Below, piece by piece: positions 45,690 to 55,234 of a stretch of DNA of 64,000 bases (position 1 is the stretch's first letter; the number at the start of each line of letters is the position of its first letter). The stretch covers positions 1,602,001-1,666,000 of the forward strand of contig NZ_CP082909.1 of the NCBI RefSeq assembly GCF_023822025.1, given 5' to 3'. The translations under genes were made by a program, and so were the position numbers. Under the pieces are notes generated by a model that was given only the letters and a program-made list of their open reading frames with translations, ran no database searches and was not told the DNA's origin. The stretch comes from Endozoicomonas sp. 4G (GTDB taxonomy: Bacteria; Pseudomonadota; Gammaproteobacteria; Pseudomonadales; Endozoicomonadaceae).

Positions 45690-46841
45690 ATGTCCGAATT
45701 GATCACCGTAAGCGCTGAGGTCGGTGAGGTTCAAAATAAACCCATCAACCTGTTGGATTTGTCCCGCAGCAAGATGGTAGATTTTTTTCTCAGCATAGGT
45801 GAAAAAAAGTTTCGTGCCGAGCAGATGCTCAAGTGGATTCATCACTTCGGCGTCGATAACTTTGATGAAATGACCAATATCGGCAAAACCCTGAAGCAAA
45901 AGCTGAAGGCGGTGGCTGAAATTCGTGGTCCCCAAGTGGTCAGCAGCCAGTTTTCTGAAGATGGCACCTGCAAGTGGGTGGTAAGAGTCGCCTCGGGCAG
46001 TTGTGTCGAAACGGTTTATATTCCAGACGGAAAGCGTGGCACCCTTTGTGTATCTTCCCAGGCAGGCTGTTCATTGGATTGCAGCTTTTGCTCCACCGGC
46101 AAGCAAGGTTTTAACTCAGATCTTACGGTTGCAGAAATTATCGGTCAGGTCTGGATTGCTGCGCGTCATTTCAATAACGTCCCTGCAAAGAAAGATCGTT
46201 CTATCACCAACGTTGTTATGATGGGGATGGGCGAGCCCTTGCTGAACTTCGATAATGTCGTTGACGCCATGAACCTGATGATGGACGACCTGGGTTATGG
46301 TCTGTCCAAGCGTCGGGTAACACTGAGTACTTCGGGCGTTGTACCCGCCCTGCGCAAACTGGGTCAGGTGACCGATGTGTCTCTGGCCGTCTCGCTTCAT
46401 GCGCCTAACGACGAATTAAGAAATGTACTGGTCCCGATTAACCGCAAGTATCCACTGTCAGAGTTGCTGGATGCTATCGATCAATATATGAGCGGGCTTC
46501 CCGACAAGCGTGTCGTGACCATTGAGTATACGCTGCTGGCAGGAGTGAATGATCAGCCTGAACAAGCGGCTCAGTTGATTGAATTGTTACAGAAAGTCCC
46601 CTGTAAAATTAACCTGATTCCCTTTAATCCGTTTCCGCATTCTGGCTACGAGCGTCCCAGTAATAACGCTGTGCATCGCTTTCAGGAGCAGTTGCAGCAA
46701 GCCGGTTTTAATGTGACCGTGCGAAAGACCCGCGGTGACGATATTGATGCTGCCTGTGGTCAGTTGGTCGGGCAGGTCGCTGACAAAACGAGAAGAAGTG
46801 AGCGGTATATGACTGCCCGTCAGGCTTCCAAGGTTGTTTGA
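45690..46841 (+). CDS. rlmN: Dual-specificity 23S rRNA/tRNA adenine-C2 methyltransferase
   Basis: RlmN is a radical-SAM enzyme that methylates A2503 of 23S rRNA and A37 of some tRNAs. The 383-residue protein has [11 protein letters not shown] (CxxxCxxC cluster), [16 protein letters not shown] and the methyl-carrying cysteine in DIDAACGQL. It heads the rlmN-pilW-rodZ-hisS-yfgM-bamB-der cluster. Ribosome-binding site GAGGTATTAAGA. Confidence 0.97.
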   Translation: MSELITVSAEVGEVQNKPINLLDLSRSKMVDFFLSIGEKKFRAEQMLKWIHHFGVDNFDEMTNIGKTLKQKLKAVAEIRGPQVVSSQFSEDGTCKWVVRVASGSCVETVYIPDGKRGTLCVSSQAGCSLDCSFCSTGKQGFNSDLTVAEIIGQVWIAARHFNNVPAKKDRSITNVVMMGMGEPLLNFDNVVDAMNLMMDDLGYGLSKRRVTLSTSGVVPALRKLGQVTDVSLAVSLHAPNDELRNVLVPINRKYPLSELLDAIDQYMSGLPDKRVVTIEYTLLAGVNDQPEQAAQLIELLQKVPCKINLIPFNPFPHSGYERPSNNAVHRFQEQLQQAGFNVTVRKTRGDDIDAACGQLVGQVADKTRRSERYMTARQASKVV

Positions 46842-46921
46842 GCTGAAAATTATCATCGCCAGGGCCAGATTTCTGTGGCCTTGGCTATCCCGGTTCACTT
46901 ACTATGGTTCAAAAGGATTCA

Positions 46922-47695
46922 ATGACGGGGAGATATATGATTGCAAAACTGAGAATCGGCGCAGTTTTGTTCAGTATCATTCTGAGTGGCTGTGTGACAA
47001 CCGGCGGGCCAGAGCCCGTCAATGAAAGCGAAGCTATCCGCAGCTATCTCGAACTGGCCAGAGGCTATGTGCAACAGGGGTTAACCGAGAAAGCCGTTAA
47101 GCCCATCAACCGCGCGCTGGAAATTCAACCACGATCAGCCGATGCCTATGGCATGCTGGGGCTGGTTTATCAGCTTCAGGGGGAAGCCAGCCTGGCGGAA
47201 CAGTCCTTCAAAAAAGCCCTGTCCCTGAATCCTGACTCTTCTGAAATCCATAATAACTTCGGGGTTTTTCTCTTCAGTCAGAACCGCTTGAGTGAAGCCT
47301 ACCGGGAATTTGAGAAAGCCGCCGATGATGTACGCTACAACAGTCGCAGTCGAGCTTATGAAAACCTGGGGTTAGTGGCTTTAAGACAAGGCCGTTTATC
47401 TCTGGCAGCAGAGCATTTTGAGAAAGCACTGAAATTAAACAGTAATTTACCCCGTGCAAGTCTGGAATTAGCAGCAATACTTGAGGAGCAAGGCGAGTTT
47501 CGTGAAGCTTGGAAGTCCTATCAGAACTTTGCCCGTCTTTCCCGTCAGAATGAGCGATCCCTCAGGCTGGGAGTTCGTCTGGCCAGAATCAATGGCGATC
47601 AGGATGCTGCTGCCAGTTATTCTTTGCAGTTAGGGCGTTTATTCCCTTCTTCCACCGGAGAGGGAGGGCGGAGTAGAAGCAGTTATGAGTACTGA
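46922..47695 (+). CDS. pilW: Type IV pilus lipoprotein PilW/PilF
   Basis: This outer-membrane lipoprotein guides assembly of the PilQ secretin. A lipobox (SIILSGC) near residue 25 is followed by about six TPR units (AYGMLGLVYQLQGEASLAEQ and similar). The sequence tracks Pseudomonas PilF through NARSLLLG-like NERSLRLGVRLARI. Starts at 46904, 46922 and 46937 are all in frame; 46922 and 46937 each have a purine-rich site. The gene overlaps rodZ by 11 bases. Confidence 0.9.
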   Translation: MTGRYMIAKLRIGAVLFSIILSGCVTTGGPEPVNESEAIRSYLELARGYVQQGLTEKAVKPINRALEIQPRSADAYGMLGLVYQLQGEASLAEQSFKKALSLNPDSSEIHNNFGVFLFSQNRLSEAYREFEKAADDVRYNSRSRAYENLGLVALRQGRLSLAAEHFEKALKLNSNLPRASLELAAILEEQGEFREAWKSYQNFARLSRQNERSLRLGVRLARINGDQDAAASYSLQLGRLFPSSTGEGGRSRSSYEY

Positions 47696-48281
47696 TGAAC
47701 AAAATAGCCAGAAAGATCTTGAGATGGCTTCTGATGCCTCTCCAGGTCAGTTACTACAAGCAGGAAGGCTGAAGGCGGATCTTTCGGTAGAGGAAGCCGC
47801 CGATCATCTTAAACTGCCGGAGTTTTATATTCTGGCCATCGAAAGTAATGAGTTTGAGAAACTGCCGGGTCTGGTTTTTGCTCGGGGATATGTCAGAAGC
47901 TATGCCCGGATTCTGCAATTGGATGGCAATGAACTGGTGGAGCACTTTGATCGTTTCACCGGGCACAGCGGTGCCGAAACGCCTCGTTTGAAAGAAGGTG
48001 CTCCTGTGACAGTGCGGCGTGCGATGTCTCCTGTCGCGGCTTGGGGAGCGAGCCTTCTTGTTGTGGTTCTGGTGGGTGCGGGCAGTTATTATGGCTGGAA
48101 TATGGACAAGCGTCCTGCCCCGCAGCCGGAAGTGGTTTCCCAGCCACAGGCGCCCGCCATTATTGAGTCGACAGAAGATATTTCTGACGTGGAAGAAATT
48201 GGCTCCCTTCAGGGCGACTTTAATGATTCTGAAGCGGAGGCGGCGGAGCCTGAAGCGGGGCGTAGCGGACCTGAAGTTTGA
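47685..48281 (+). CDS. rodZ: Cytoskeletal protein RodZ, short form
   Basis: RodZ links MreB to the membrane. Residues ~20-90 form the helix-turn-helix domain (LLQAGRLKADLSVEEAADHL, YVRSYARILQLDGNEL), and ~118-137 the transmembrane helix (WGASLLVVVLVGAGSYYGW). The periplasmic part is only ~60 residues, acidic, and lacks the beta-rich DUF4115 domain of typical RodZ. The frame +1 after 48240 would give a few more residues (DLKFDGREVA), which hints at a past deletion/frameshift. Confidence 0.85.
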   Translation: MSTDEQNSQKDLEMASDASPGQLLQAGRLKADLSVEEAADHLKLPEFYILAIESNEFEKLPGLVFARGYVRSYARILQLDGNELVEHFDRFTGHSGAETPRLKEGAPVTVRRAMSPVAAWGASLLVVVLVGAGSYYGWNMDKRPAPQPEVVSQPQAPAIIESTEDISDVEEIGSLQGDFNDSEAEAAEPEAGRSGPEV

Positions 48282-48422
48282 TGGCAGGGAAGTTGCGATA
48301 AAAGCGTCTGGCTCCTAGCCAGATTTTGCGCCAGCCTGCGTGATAAGCCTGTCTGCCATATACTCAGGAGGCTGGAAAAGTTATAGTTGGCGCTTTTTTG
48401 AGGATTGAGAGGACGTCAGAAC

Positions 48423-49709
48423 TTGGCAAAGCAACTTCAAGCCATTCGCGGGATGAACGACATCCTGCCAGAACAGAGCCCTGCCTGGCAGTATCTGGAA
48501 TCCAGACTTCGTAACCTGATGGCGGCCTACAGTTATCGAGAAATCAGGATGCCTGTGGTTGAGCCCAGTCCGCTGTTCAGCCGGGGTATCGGTGCGGGTA
48601 CGGATATCGTAGAGAAAGAAATGTACACCTTCCAGGATCGCAATGGCGAGAGCCTTTCTCTGCGTCCTGAAGGTACAGCGGGTTGCGTGCGTGCCGGCAT
48701 CCAGCATGGTCTGCTCTACAACCAGACACAACGACTCTGGACCATGGGGCCCATGTTCCGTTACGAGCGTCCACAGAAAGGTCGTTACCGTCAGTTTCAT
48801 CAGTTCAGTGTTGAAACTTACGGCATGGCGGGTCCCGATATTGATGCAGAGCTGATCTTGCTGACTGCCAGACTCTGGAAAGAGCTGGGTATTCATAAGC
48901 ATGTGCGTCTGGAACTCAATACGTTGGGTACGTTGGCCGCTCGCCAGCATTATCGTGAGGCTCTGGTCGACTATTTATCCCGCTTCGAGCAGGAATTGGA
49001 TGAAGACAGTCGCAACCGTCTGACTATTAATCCTCTCAGAATTCTCGACAGCAAAGATAAACGTACTCAGGAAATTGTCGCAGACGCCCCGGTGTTGCAC
49101 GATTATCTGGACGCTGAATCGGCCGAGCATTTTGAAACCCTGAAAGGTATTCTGGATGCGGCAGGGATTGCTTATGTTGTCAATCCACGTCTGGTTCGCG
49201 GGCTGGATTACTACAGCCGGACCGTGTTTGAATGGATAACCGACAGCCTTGGTGCCCAGGGAACCGTCTGCGGCGGTGGTCGTTACGATGCTTTGGTGGA
49301 ACTGCTGGGTGGCAAACCGACTCCCGCAGTCGGGTTTGCCATGGGGTTGGAACGTCTGGTGCTGATGCTGGATACGCTGAACCTGATTCCAGAGTCGGTG
49401 CAGAAGACTGTCGATGTTGCTGTGGTCACCCGCGGAGACAAGGTGAGTGCTAAGGCTCTGCCCATGATCGAGCAAATAAGAACAGGTGTTCCAGGTATAC
49501 GCATTCAAGTGAATTGCGGTGGCGGCTTTAAAGGTCAGATGAAAAGAGCCTTTAATAGCGGAGCTGATTTTGCCTTCATCATTGGAGAAGATGAGCTGGC
49601 CAGTCAGTCAATATCCGTTAAGCCTTTGTTAACGGAAGGTGAGCAGGAAAATATGGATATTTCTGCTGTAATTGAATTTTTAAACAGCGAATTCAGGAGT
49701 AAAGAGTGA
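48423..49709 (+). CDS. hisS: Histidyl-tRNA synthetase
   Basis: This is a class II synthetase charging tRNA-His. TTG 48423 gives 428 residues beginning [16 protein letters not shown], as in E. coli; GAGAGGA lies upstream. Motif 2 ([16 protein letters not shown]), histidine-binding [15 protein letters not shown], motif 3 ([13 protein letters not shown]) and the C-terminal anticodon domain are all present. ispG, normally between rodZ and hisS, is absent here. Confidence 0.96.
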   Translation: MAKQLQAIRGMNDILPEQSPAWQYLESRLRNLMAAYSYREIRMPVVEPSPLFSRGIGAGTDIVEKEMYTFQDRNGESLSLRPEGTAGCVRAGIQHGLLYNQTQRLWTMGPMFRYERPQKGRYRQFHQFSVETYGMAGPDIDAELILLTARLWKELGIHKHVRLELNTLGTLAARQHYREALVDYLSRFEQELDEDSRNRLTINPLRILDSKDKRTQEIVADAPVLHDYLDAESAEHFETLKGILDAAGIAYVVNPRLVRGLDYYSRTVFEWITDSLGAQGTVCGGGRYDALVELLGGKPTPAVGFAMGLERLVLMLDTLNLIPESVQKTVDVAVVTRGDKVSAKALPMIEQIRTGVPGIRIQVNCGGGFKGQMKRAFNSGADFAFIIGEDELASQSISVKPLLTEGEQENMDISAVIEFLNSEFRSKE

Positions 49710-50377
49710 GTCGCTCAGATGAAGAAGAAGTAGAACTGCTCAAAAACCTCTGGCAGGAATACGGCAAGCCCGTTATTGCCGGTGTCGCTATCACAGTCAT
49801 AGCTATTTTTGGTTACAAGGCATACCAAAAGAATCAGCTGGAAACGGCGGCTGATTCATCGCAGCTGTACCAGAGTCTTCTGGACGCTACCCGGACAGCC
49901 CAGGGGCAACCCCTGTCGGAGCAACAGAAAGCCACGGTAACACACGTAGTGGAAACCTTGCAGGCTGATTACCAGAGCTCTGAGTATGCAGCGTTTGCGA
50001 CACTGTTTCAGGCCCGTGAGCAGGTTCTGGATAACGATCTTGAGGGTGCCCGTTCTTCCCTGGAGTGGGTACTGGATCAGAAGCCTGATCTGGAAGTTGA
50101 GATGGTAGCCCGTGCCCGGCTGGCGCGGGTGATGCTGGGCCAGTCTGACGATAACGCCCAGGCGGCGCTGGATGTTCTGGCCAAGGCCACGCCAGAAGCT
50201 GGCTTTGTAGCGACCATCGAGTCTGCCCGGGGCGATGCTTATCTGGCGATGGGTCAGAAGGACAAAGCGCGCGAATCTTATGAAAAGGCACTGGAAGCTG
50301 CCCGTACCGACGGAGAGTCCCGGCCTCTGCTGCAGTTCAAACTGGACGATCTGGCAGCAAATGTAAAAGAGGGCTAA
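49706..50377 (+). CDS. yfgM: YfgM-like ancillary SecYEG protein
   Basis: This is a 223-residue inner-membrane protein with a single N-terminal transmembrane helix ([20 protein letters not shown]) and a periplasmic TPR domain ending in [21 protein letters not shown]. YfgM joins PpiD at the Sec translocon to hand over exported proteins. GTG 49706 overlaps the hisS stop by 4 bases. Confidence 0.93.
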   Translation: MSRSDEEEVELLKNLWQEYGKPVIAGVAITVIAIFGYKAYQKNQLETAADSSQLYQSLLDATRTAQGQPLSEQQKATVTHVVETLQADYQSSEYAAFATLFQAREQVLDNDLEGARSSLEWVLDQKPDLEVEMVARARLARVMLGQSDDNAQAALDVLAKATPEAGFVATIESARGDAYLAMGQKDKARESYEKALEAARTDGESRPLLQFKLDDLAANVKEG

Positions 50378-50380
50378 TGG

Positions 50381-51541
50381 ATGCAAAGGATAATCAGGTC
50401 ACTGCTGATCGTTTTCATGACGCTGGGGCTGGCTTCCTGTAGCCTGTTCTCCGGTGATGAGGAGGTCGTTCGCAAACCTAAACCCCTGACCGAATTTAAA
50501 CCGGATGTCGAATTAGAAAAAGTCTGGTCCAAAAGTATCGGTGAAGGTGATGAAGGTCGTTATGAGCGACTGGTGCCTTCTATATCAGGTGACGTGATTT
50601 ATGCGGCAGATGCCCAGGGTCACGTTGTTGCCCTGAATCGCGAGACCGGCAAGGAAATCTGGAAGAAGAGTCTGAAATTCCCCATCGGTGGTGGTATCAC
50701 TGCCGACTACGGAATGCTGCTATTGGGCACTCTGGACGGGCACGTTATTGCTCTGAAAGAAGAAGATGGCAGTGAGCTCTGGCAAGCCAGAGTGAGCAGT
50801 GAAGTGATCTCTTCTCCGCAAACCAACGGCAGCGTGGTAGTGGTTCAGAGTATTGACGACACCATTACGGCACTGGATGCACAAACCGGTAAAGAACTCT
50901 GGCATCAGGAAAACTTGCAGCCTGCTCTGACCTTGAGAGGTTCCAGTACCCCCCGCATGGAAGGTGAGGCGGTCTTTGTAGGGCTCTCCAATGGTGAAGC
51001 GAAAGCGTTTAGAATTACCGATGGCGGTCCTCTCTGGAACAGCCGCGTTGCCATTCCTGAAGGCTCTTCTGAACTGGAAAGAATGGTCGACATCAAGGCG
51101 CAGCCGCTGATCGTAGGTAACAACCTGTTTATGGTCAGCTTCCAGGGGAATGCAGCCGCTCTGGATATGTACAGTGGCCGTGTGCTCTGGAGCCGGGAGT
51201 TATCGAGCTATAAATCCATCGCTGAAGGTTTTGGGTCTCTGTATCTGACCGATGACAGCAGTTATGTCAGTTCCCTGGACCAACGCAGTGGTGCCGTGAG
51301 CTGGAGACAAGATAAGCTGGAGTACCGTTTGCTGACAGCGCCGGCCACTTATAGCAGCTATCTGGCGGTGGGTGACCTGGAAGGCTATGTTCACCTGTTG
51401 TCTCAGGTTGATGGTGGCATAGCAGGTCGTTTCAAGGTGGGTTCATCAGCCATTAAGGCCCCTCCCGTGGTATCAGGTGATTTCCTGTACGTGCTCAGTG
51501 CCGATGGCACCTTGACAGCGCTGAGACAAAAGTCAACTTAA
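50381..51541 (+). CDS. bamB: Outer-membrane assembly lipoprotein BamB
   Basis: This is a 386-residue lipoprotein (lipobox GLASC at ~20) with an eight-bladed beta-propeller of PQQ-like repeats (TGKEIWKKSLKFPIGGG, GSELWQARVSSEVISSP, GKELWHQ). It is a BAM complex subunit. It starts 3 bases after yfgM and ends before a strong terminator. Confidence 0.96.
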   Translation: MQRIIRSLLIVFMTLGLASCSLFSGDEEVVRKPKPLTEFKPDVELEKVWSKSIGEGDEGRYERLVPSISGDVIYAADAQGHVVALNRETGKEIWKKSLKFPIGGGITADYGMLLLGTLDGHVIALKEEDGSELWQARVSSEVISSPQTNGSVVVVQSIDDTITALDAQTGKELWHQENLQPALTLRGSSTPRMEGEAVFVGLSNGEAKAFRITDGGPLWNSRVAIPEGSSELERMVDIKAQPLIVGNNLFMVSFQGNAAALDMYSGRVLWSRELSSYKSIAEGFGSLYLTDDSSYVSSLDQRSGAVSWRQDKLEYRLLTAPATYSSYLAVGDLEGYVHLLSQVDGGIAGRFKVGSSAIKAPPVVSGDFLYVLSADGTLTALRQKST

Positions 51542-51585
51542 TGTGCTGAATTGAACCAAAGCGCGTTTGGCAAAAGATTAAAGCC

Positions 51586-51618
51586 GGGCTGAACTTTTTA
51601 TGGGGTTCAGCCCTTTTT
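51586..51618 (+). terminator. Rho-independent terminator after bamB
   Basis: GGGCTGAAC (51586-51594) pairs with GTTCAGCCC (51605-51613), followed by five T. Confidence 0.9.
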
Positions 51619-51769
51619 CTGTTATTAGAATGCCAGAAATCTATTGCGGTTGGACTGTAAAGTCCTGCTGAAGTGGGTTTCAGGACAAATGGCTCCCTCT
51701 TAAACGGCGGTTTGTCTGTAACTGGTTAAAAGCTTGGGGGTATCCAATAACCCCTGTGGAATGAAGTGT

Positions 51770-53236
51770 ATGGTTCCTGTAATTGCCCTGGTGGGGCGTC
51801 CCAATGTCGGTAAGTCTACGCTGTTCAATCGTTTGACTCGCTCTCGTGATGCCCTGGTTGCTAATGTCGCCGGTCTTACCCGTGATCGTAAGTACGGAGA
51901 AGGCAGGATGGGCTCCAGACCCTATATCGTTGTCGATACCGGCGGTATCAGTGGTGACGAAGAAGGTATTGACTCAGCCATGGCCGGACAATCTCTGGCG
52001 GCGATCCGGGAAGCTGATATTGTTCTGTTTCTGGTGGATGCCAGGGCCGGTTTGACGGCTGCTGATGAAATGATTGCTGATCATCTGCGCAAACAAAACA
52101 AGCAGTATCATCTGGTGCTTAACAAGACCGATACCGTTGATGCTGACCAGGCAGAAGCCGACTTTGCCGTTCTTGGTTTTGGTGAAGCCTTCCATATTGC
52201 TGCCGTCCATGGTCGTGGCGTTAAAGGTATGATTGAAGGCGTCCTCGAAGCCGTGATGGGGCCTGAGCCTGATGAGTTTCAAGAAGGTGAAGACGACTCG
52301 GAAACGGTCAAGGCCAGGGGAATCAAGATTGGCATTGTTGGACGGCCCAATGTGGGTAAGTCGACACTGGTCAATCGTTTGCTGGGTGAAGAACGTGTTG
52401 TGGTTTATGACCAGGCCGGAACCACCCGCGACAGTGTTTACATACCTTATGAGCGTTGGGGACAGGACTACACATTGATTGACACGGCGGGTGTTCGCCG
52501 CCGCGGTAAAGTCCATGAAGTGGCTGAAAAGTTCTCAGTCATCAAAACCCTCCAGGCCATTGAAGATGCCAATGTCGTGGTACTGGTGGTCGATGCCAGG
52601 GAAGGCATTGTAGAACAGGATCTGCATCTGCTGGGCTTTGTGCTGGAAGCGGGTCGCGCTGTTGTTATTGCCGTGAACAAGTGGGACGGCATGAAAGAGG
52701 AAGAGCGGAAAAAGGTAAAAGAAGAACTGGCCAGAAGGCTGGAGTTCATTAACTTTGCCCGTATTCATATGATCTCTGCCAAACACGGCACTAATGTCGG
52801 TCATCTTTACGATTCCATTGATGAAGCTTACGAGTGTGCGACTCGCAAACTGTCTACCAATCAGCTGACCCGGATTCTGGAAGATGCCACCAAGATTCAC
52901 CAGCCACCCATGGTTAGAAATCGTCGTATAAAACTCCGATACTGCCATGCCGGCGCTATGAACCCACCGACCATTATTATTCATGGCAATCAGACGGAAG
53001 AAGTTCCCGCTTCTTATAAGCGTTATCTGGAAAATACCTTCAGAAAAGTGCTCAAGATCATGGGGACACCGATTCGTATTGAGTTCCGTTCTTCAGAGAA
53101 CCCTTACGCAGAACGCAAAGCCGTTCATAAGAAGAACCCCGGTGGCGAACGCAAGGTGACTCACAAGCGTCGTGTGATTGAGCTCAAAGGTAAGAAAAAA
53201 GACGATAAAAAGAAAAAGCAGAAATCTCGCCGTTAG
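51770..53236 (+). CDS. der: Tandem GTPase Der (EngA)
   Basis: Der is a 488-residue ribosome-assembly GTPase with two G domains, each with a [10 protein letters not shown]-loop and NKxD motifs (NKTD, NKWD), then a KH-like domain and a very basic C-terminal tail rich in [12 protein letters not shown] 51770 ([19 protein letters not shown]) is preferred over ATG 51761 and 51734 since GGAATGAAG lies just upstream. The stop codon is the start of a dispersed repeat. Confidence 0.96.
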   Translation: MVPVIALVGRPNVGKSTLFNRLTRSRDALVANVAGLTRDRKYGEGRMGSRPYIVVDTGGISGDEEGIDSAMAGQSLAAIREADIVLFLVDARAGLTAADEMIADHLRKQNKQYHLVLNKTDTVDADQAEADFAVLGFGEAFHIAAVHGRGVKGMIEGVLEAVMGPEPDEFQEGEDDSETVKARGIKIGIVGRPNVGKSTLVNRLLGEERVVVYDQAGTTRDSVYIPYERWGQDYTLIDTAGVRRRGKVHEVAEKFSVIKTLQAIEDANVVVLVVDAREGIVEQDLHLLGFVLEAGRAVVIAVNKWDGMKEEERKKVKEELARRLEFINFARIHMISAKHGTNVGHLYDSIDEAYECATRKLSTNQLTRILEDATKIHQPPMVRNRRIKLRYCHAGAMNPPTIIIHGNQTEEVPASYKRYLENTFRKVLKIMGTPIRIEFRSSENPYAERKAVHKKNPGGERKVTHKRRVIELKGKKKDDKKKKQKSRR

Positions 53237-53300
53237 TGCACCCAAGCTCTGATATCCGCACACCCCCTCGTTCCCACGCTTCGCGTGGGAATGCATACCT
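53234..53300 (+). repeat. Dispersed repeat with REP-like hairpin after der
   Basis: TAGTGCACCCAAGCTCTGAT, then ATCCGCACACCCCCTCG matches the left part of the repeat at 15809. The right half has a perfect 9-bp hairpin, TTCCCACGC (53271-53279) with GCGTGGGAA (53283-53291). Confidence 0.65.
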
Positions 53301-53311
53301 CGCATAACATG

Positions 53312-53404
53312 ATATGGAAAGGCGACTGCAGGCCATTGAGCGGGAACTGATCAAGCAGCAGAAGCGACCCCGGCAGTATGGGGTTTATTCTCACAAAGGA
53401 ATTT
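53312..53404 (+). other. Possible C-terminal remnant of a lost gene
   Basis: An ATG-initiated frame of 30 codons encodes a basic helical peptide (RRLQAIERELIKQQKRPRQ, then YGVYSHKGI). It may be the 3' end of a deleted gene. No family recognised. Confidence 0.3.
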
Positions 53405-53654
53405 AGCGAGACTGTTGGGCTTCCATATATTGTCTGAGCAAGTTGTTGATGCGTGTCTGATAGCCTTGGCCCTGACTTTTAAACCACTCCAGAACATCGG
53501 AGTCCAAACGGATTGTGATGGGCTTTTTAACAGGCAGGCGTAACTCGGCCTGATTAAAAAACTCATCATCAAGCTCGGGGATATCAGAGGTATCTATTTC
53601 ATCGTCGCTCATGGCTTCAAGCCGTTCCCAGTTAGTTCCAGATGCTTTCTTCAT
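53403..53654 (-). CDS. brnA: BrnA-like antitoxin
   Basis: This is an 83-residue DNA-binding antitoxin. The acidic N-terminus (DDEIDTSDIPELDDEFF) binds the toxin. The C-terminal ribbon-helix-helix (KPITIRLDSDVLEWFKSQG, YQTRINNLLRQYMEA) is the BrnA/DUF4415 signature. It overlaps the toxin gene by 23 bases, in the usual toxin-first order. The start is at the second ATG, not the one 54 bases upstream. Confidence 0.92.
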   Translation of the reverse strand: MKKASGTNWERLEAMSDDEIDTSDIPELDDEFFNQAELRLPVKKPITIRLDSDVLEWFKSQGQGYQTRINNLLRQYMEAQQSR

Positions 53655-53910
53655 AGCGTTTGATCTCTCTTTTGGAGGCTTTTCGGGCTGAAATAATCCG
53701 CACAACATCGCCGACCCGTTCTGTGTAGACCACTACCCCGGTAAGGTGCTGAATACGTCCAATGGTGATCCAGCGTTCTTCATCATAACTCGTGCGGTCA
53801 TCAACCTGGCAGAGCTGAGGATGATTGAAAATATCGACAGCATCCTCAAAGGCTATCCCGTGTTTGCGGATATTGGCCTGATTTTTTTTCTCATCCCATT
53901 CAAATTGCAT
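53632..53910 (-). CDS. brnT: BrnT-like ribonuclease toxin
   Basis: This is a 92-residue RelE-fold toxin. FEWDEKKNQANIRKHGIAFE is the BrnT N-terminal signature, and the GRIQHLTGVVVYTE and RIISARKASKREIKRYEE segments complete the fold, with its R/H/K active-site residues. The pair stabilises neighbouring DNA or responds to stress. A palindromic operator lies 19-34 bases upstream. Confidence 0.92.
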   Translation of the reverse strand: MQFEWDEKKNQANIRKHGIAFEDAVDIFNHPQLCQVDDRTSYDEERWITIGRIQHLTGVVVYTERVGDVVRIISARKASKREIKRYEESIWN

Positions 53911-53928
53911 GGTAAAGTCGGTATTTAC

Positions 53929-53944
53929 ATTTGTACATACAAAT
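53929..53944 (-). promoter_or_regulatory. Palindromic operator upstream of brnT
   Basis: ATTTGTA-CA-TACAAAT is a perfect 7+7 palindrome just upstream of brnT, where a ribbon-helix-helix antitoxin would bind to autoregulate the pair. Confidence 0.6.
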
Positions 53945-54160
53945 TAGCACAAATTTCAGGAAATACTGAATGGGATTGAAACATCGCATTGCAGGCTGGC
54001 TGCTGCCCGAGCTGAAAAACCTGACGTACACATCATATCGGGGTCCGCTGGGTACCAATCCATTAAACTGTTGTTTTCTAACTGGGTGCGGTTTAGTGCA
54101 CGCTTTCAATGTAATTGATGGGTTCCCTCTATCAATGGCACCTAAACTCCGTTCAGCATA
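53945..54160. other. Gap between the toxin pair and the gltS duplication
   Basis: Short frames occur on both strands (for example + 53970-54161), but they show no family. With 54161-54288 it makes ~340 bases without a recognisable gene. Confidence 0.4.
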
Positions 54161-54453
54161 AACAAGGAAAACCCATCTCCGCCGGTAAAATTCTGAGCAA
54201 CGACTATTATTAGTGTCGTTTAGTTCCATGTTTCATTCAGTCAGGCGCAGCCCGATACCATCCCCCTCAGCCGAATTTAGGTGTTTCAATGCTGATATCT
54301 TCATGGGAGACACTGATCGTCGCCATTCTGGTGCTCTTTGTTGGGCGCTATCTCAACACGCATATTGCGTTTTTTCGCCATTTCAATATTCCCGAGCCGG
54401 TAACCGGTGGCTTTCTGGCTTCACTGGTGTTCACCGCCCTGTTTATTTTTACC
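54161..54453 (+). repeat. Left copy of a ~293-bp direct repeat (gltS upstream region and 5' end)
   Basis: It matches 56755-57048 almost perfectly: differences are a one-base indel/substitution in GGCGC(A/T)GCCC(C)GA and two substitutions (T/C in CTCTT(T/C)GTT, C/T in GGTGG(C/T)TTTC). Identity stops at TTTTTACC on the right and AACAAGG on the left. Confidence 0.95.
54289..54453 (+). pseudogene. Truncated duplicate of gltS
   Basis: The first 55 codons repeat the start of GltS (MLISSWETLIVAILVLFVG and so on to FIFT), then run into the reverse strand of the HNH gene. It is not a functional transporter, but it keeps the copied upstream region. Confidence 0.93.
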
Positions 54454-55234
54454 CCTGATACTCACTGTCAACCAGCCACTCTTCAGCAGCCTGCCCCAGC
54501 AAAATCCGGCGGGTGGTAAAAAAGGAAGGCCAGCGAGTGCGAAACCAGCGATCAGCCAGTTGGGTTTTGTACCGGCGGTTATTGCTTTTGCGGGCTTTGG
54601 CAAATTCCTTGTTGAAAGCATTCAGTACAGCCCGGCGGTCATCTACTAATCGAGAACAGTTCAGGTTCAGAATCCGAATGGTTTCTTCCACCAGCTTAAC
54701 CAGCGACTCATAGTGGTTATCAATATCCGCCAGTTGGGCGCAGGCTTCCGGATTTGCTCTGAACTCGCAGGTGCGTTTATCGAACTTGAATAGACAGGGG
54801 GTGTTAATAATTCGAAGCGGGTTCAGCACATAGCCTTCACAGTCTTCCGGTAACTGGCCCCCGGTAACCAGATGGTCTTTGTAGGCATCGCAGCTCAGGT
54901 TTTCCGGCGTGGAGTAACGAACTTTTTTATCTTCAGCCTGTTTGGAGCCGCCCATACACACTCCGATCATATTGTCCCAGTCCAGCGTCCAGTTATGGTT
55001 GGGGTCTGAGGCATCGGATTTTGGGTGGAAATGCTCTACCCGCTGGTTGCTCGACTTTTCAGGTGGCAGTCTGGTTTCACAAAAAGCACAGAGCAGTCCC
55101 TGATCCTGAAACACGGCTGTCTTGACCCTGGAATATGGGCCAGTATCTCTAAAGGTTTGCCATTGGGCGTTTGGATGCTTCTGACGGAACTCGGTCAGTT
55201 CCTGAGGTTCTGTGCTTTTACAAATCTTCTTCAC
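54449..55234 (-). CDS. ptuB: Septu PtuB-like HNH nuclease
   Basis: This is a 261-residue HNH endonuclease of the TIGR02646 type found with PtuA and with some retrons. C49 and C52 (CAFC), VEHFHPKSD (H68, H70) and LDWDNMIGVCMGG (N88, C93) give the zinc-supported HNH core. Its TAA stop (complement of 54449-54451) lies within the copied gltS fragment, so the insertion junction supplies the end of the protein. The start overlaps the ATPase gene by 17 bases. Confidence 0.88.
   Translation of the reverse strand: MKKICKSTEPQELTEFRQKHPNAQWQTFRDTGPYSRVKTAVFQDQGLLCAFCETRLPPEKSSNQRVEHFHPKSDASDPNHNWTLDWDNMIGVCMGGSKQAEDKKVRYSTPENLSCDAYKDHLVTGGQLPEDCEGYVLNPLRIINTPCLFKFDKRTCEFRANPEACAQLADIDNHYESLVKLVEETIRILNLNCSRLVDDRRAVLNAFNKEFAKARKSNNRRYKTQLADRWFRTRWPSFFTTRRILLGQAAEEWLVDSEYQG

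Noticed and set aside
45011-45706. 231-codon open frame antisense to ndk
   Set aside because: It is a shadow of the highly biased ndk codons and its spacer.
53970-54161. 63-codon open frame before the gltS duplication
   Set aside because: No family, no ribosome-binding site; competing frame on the other strand of similar quality.
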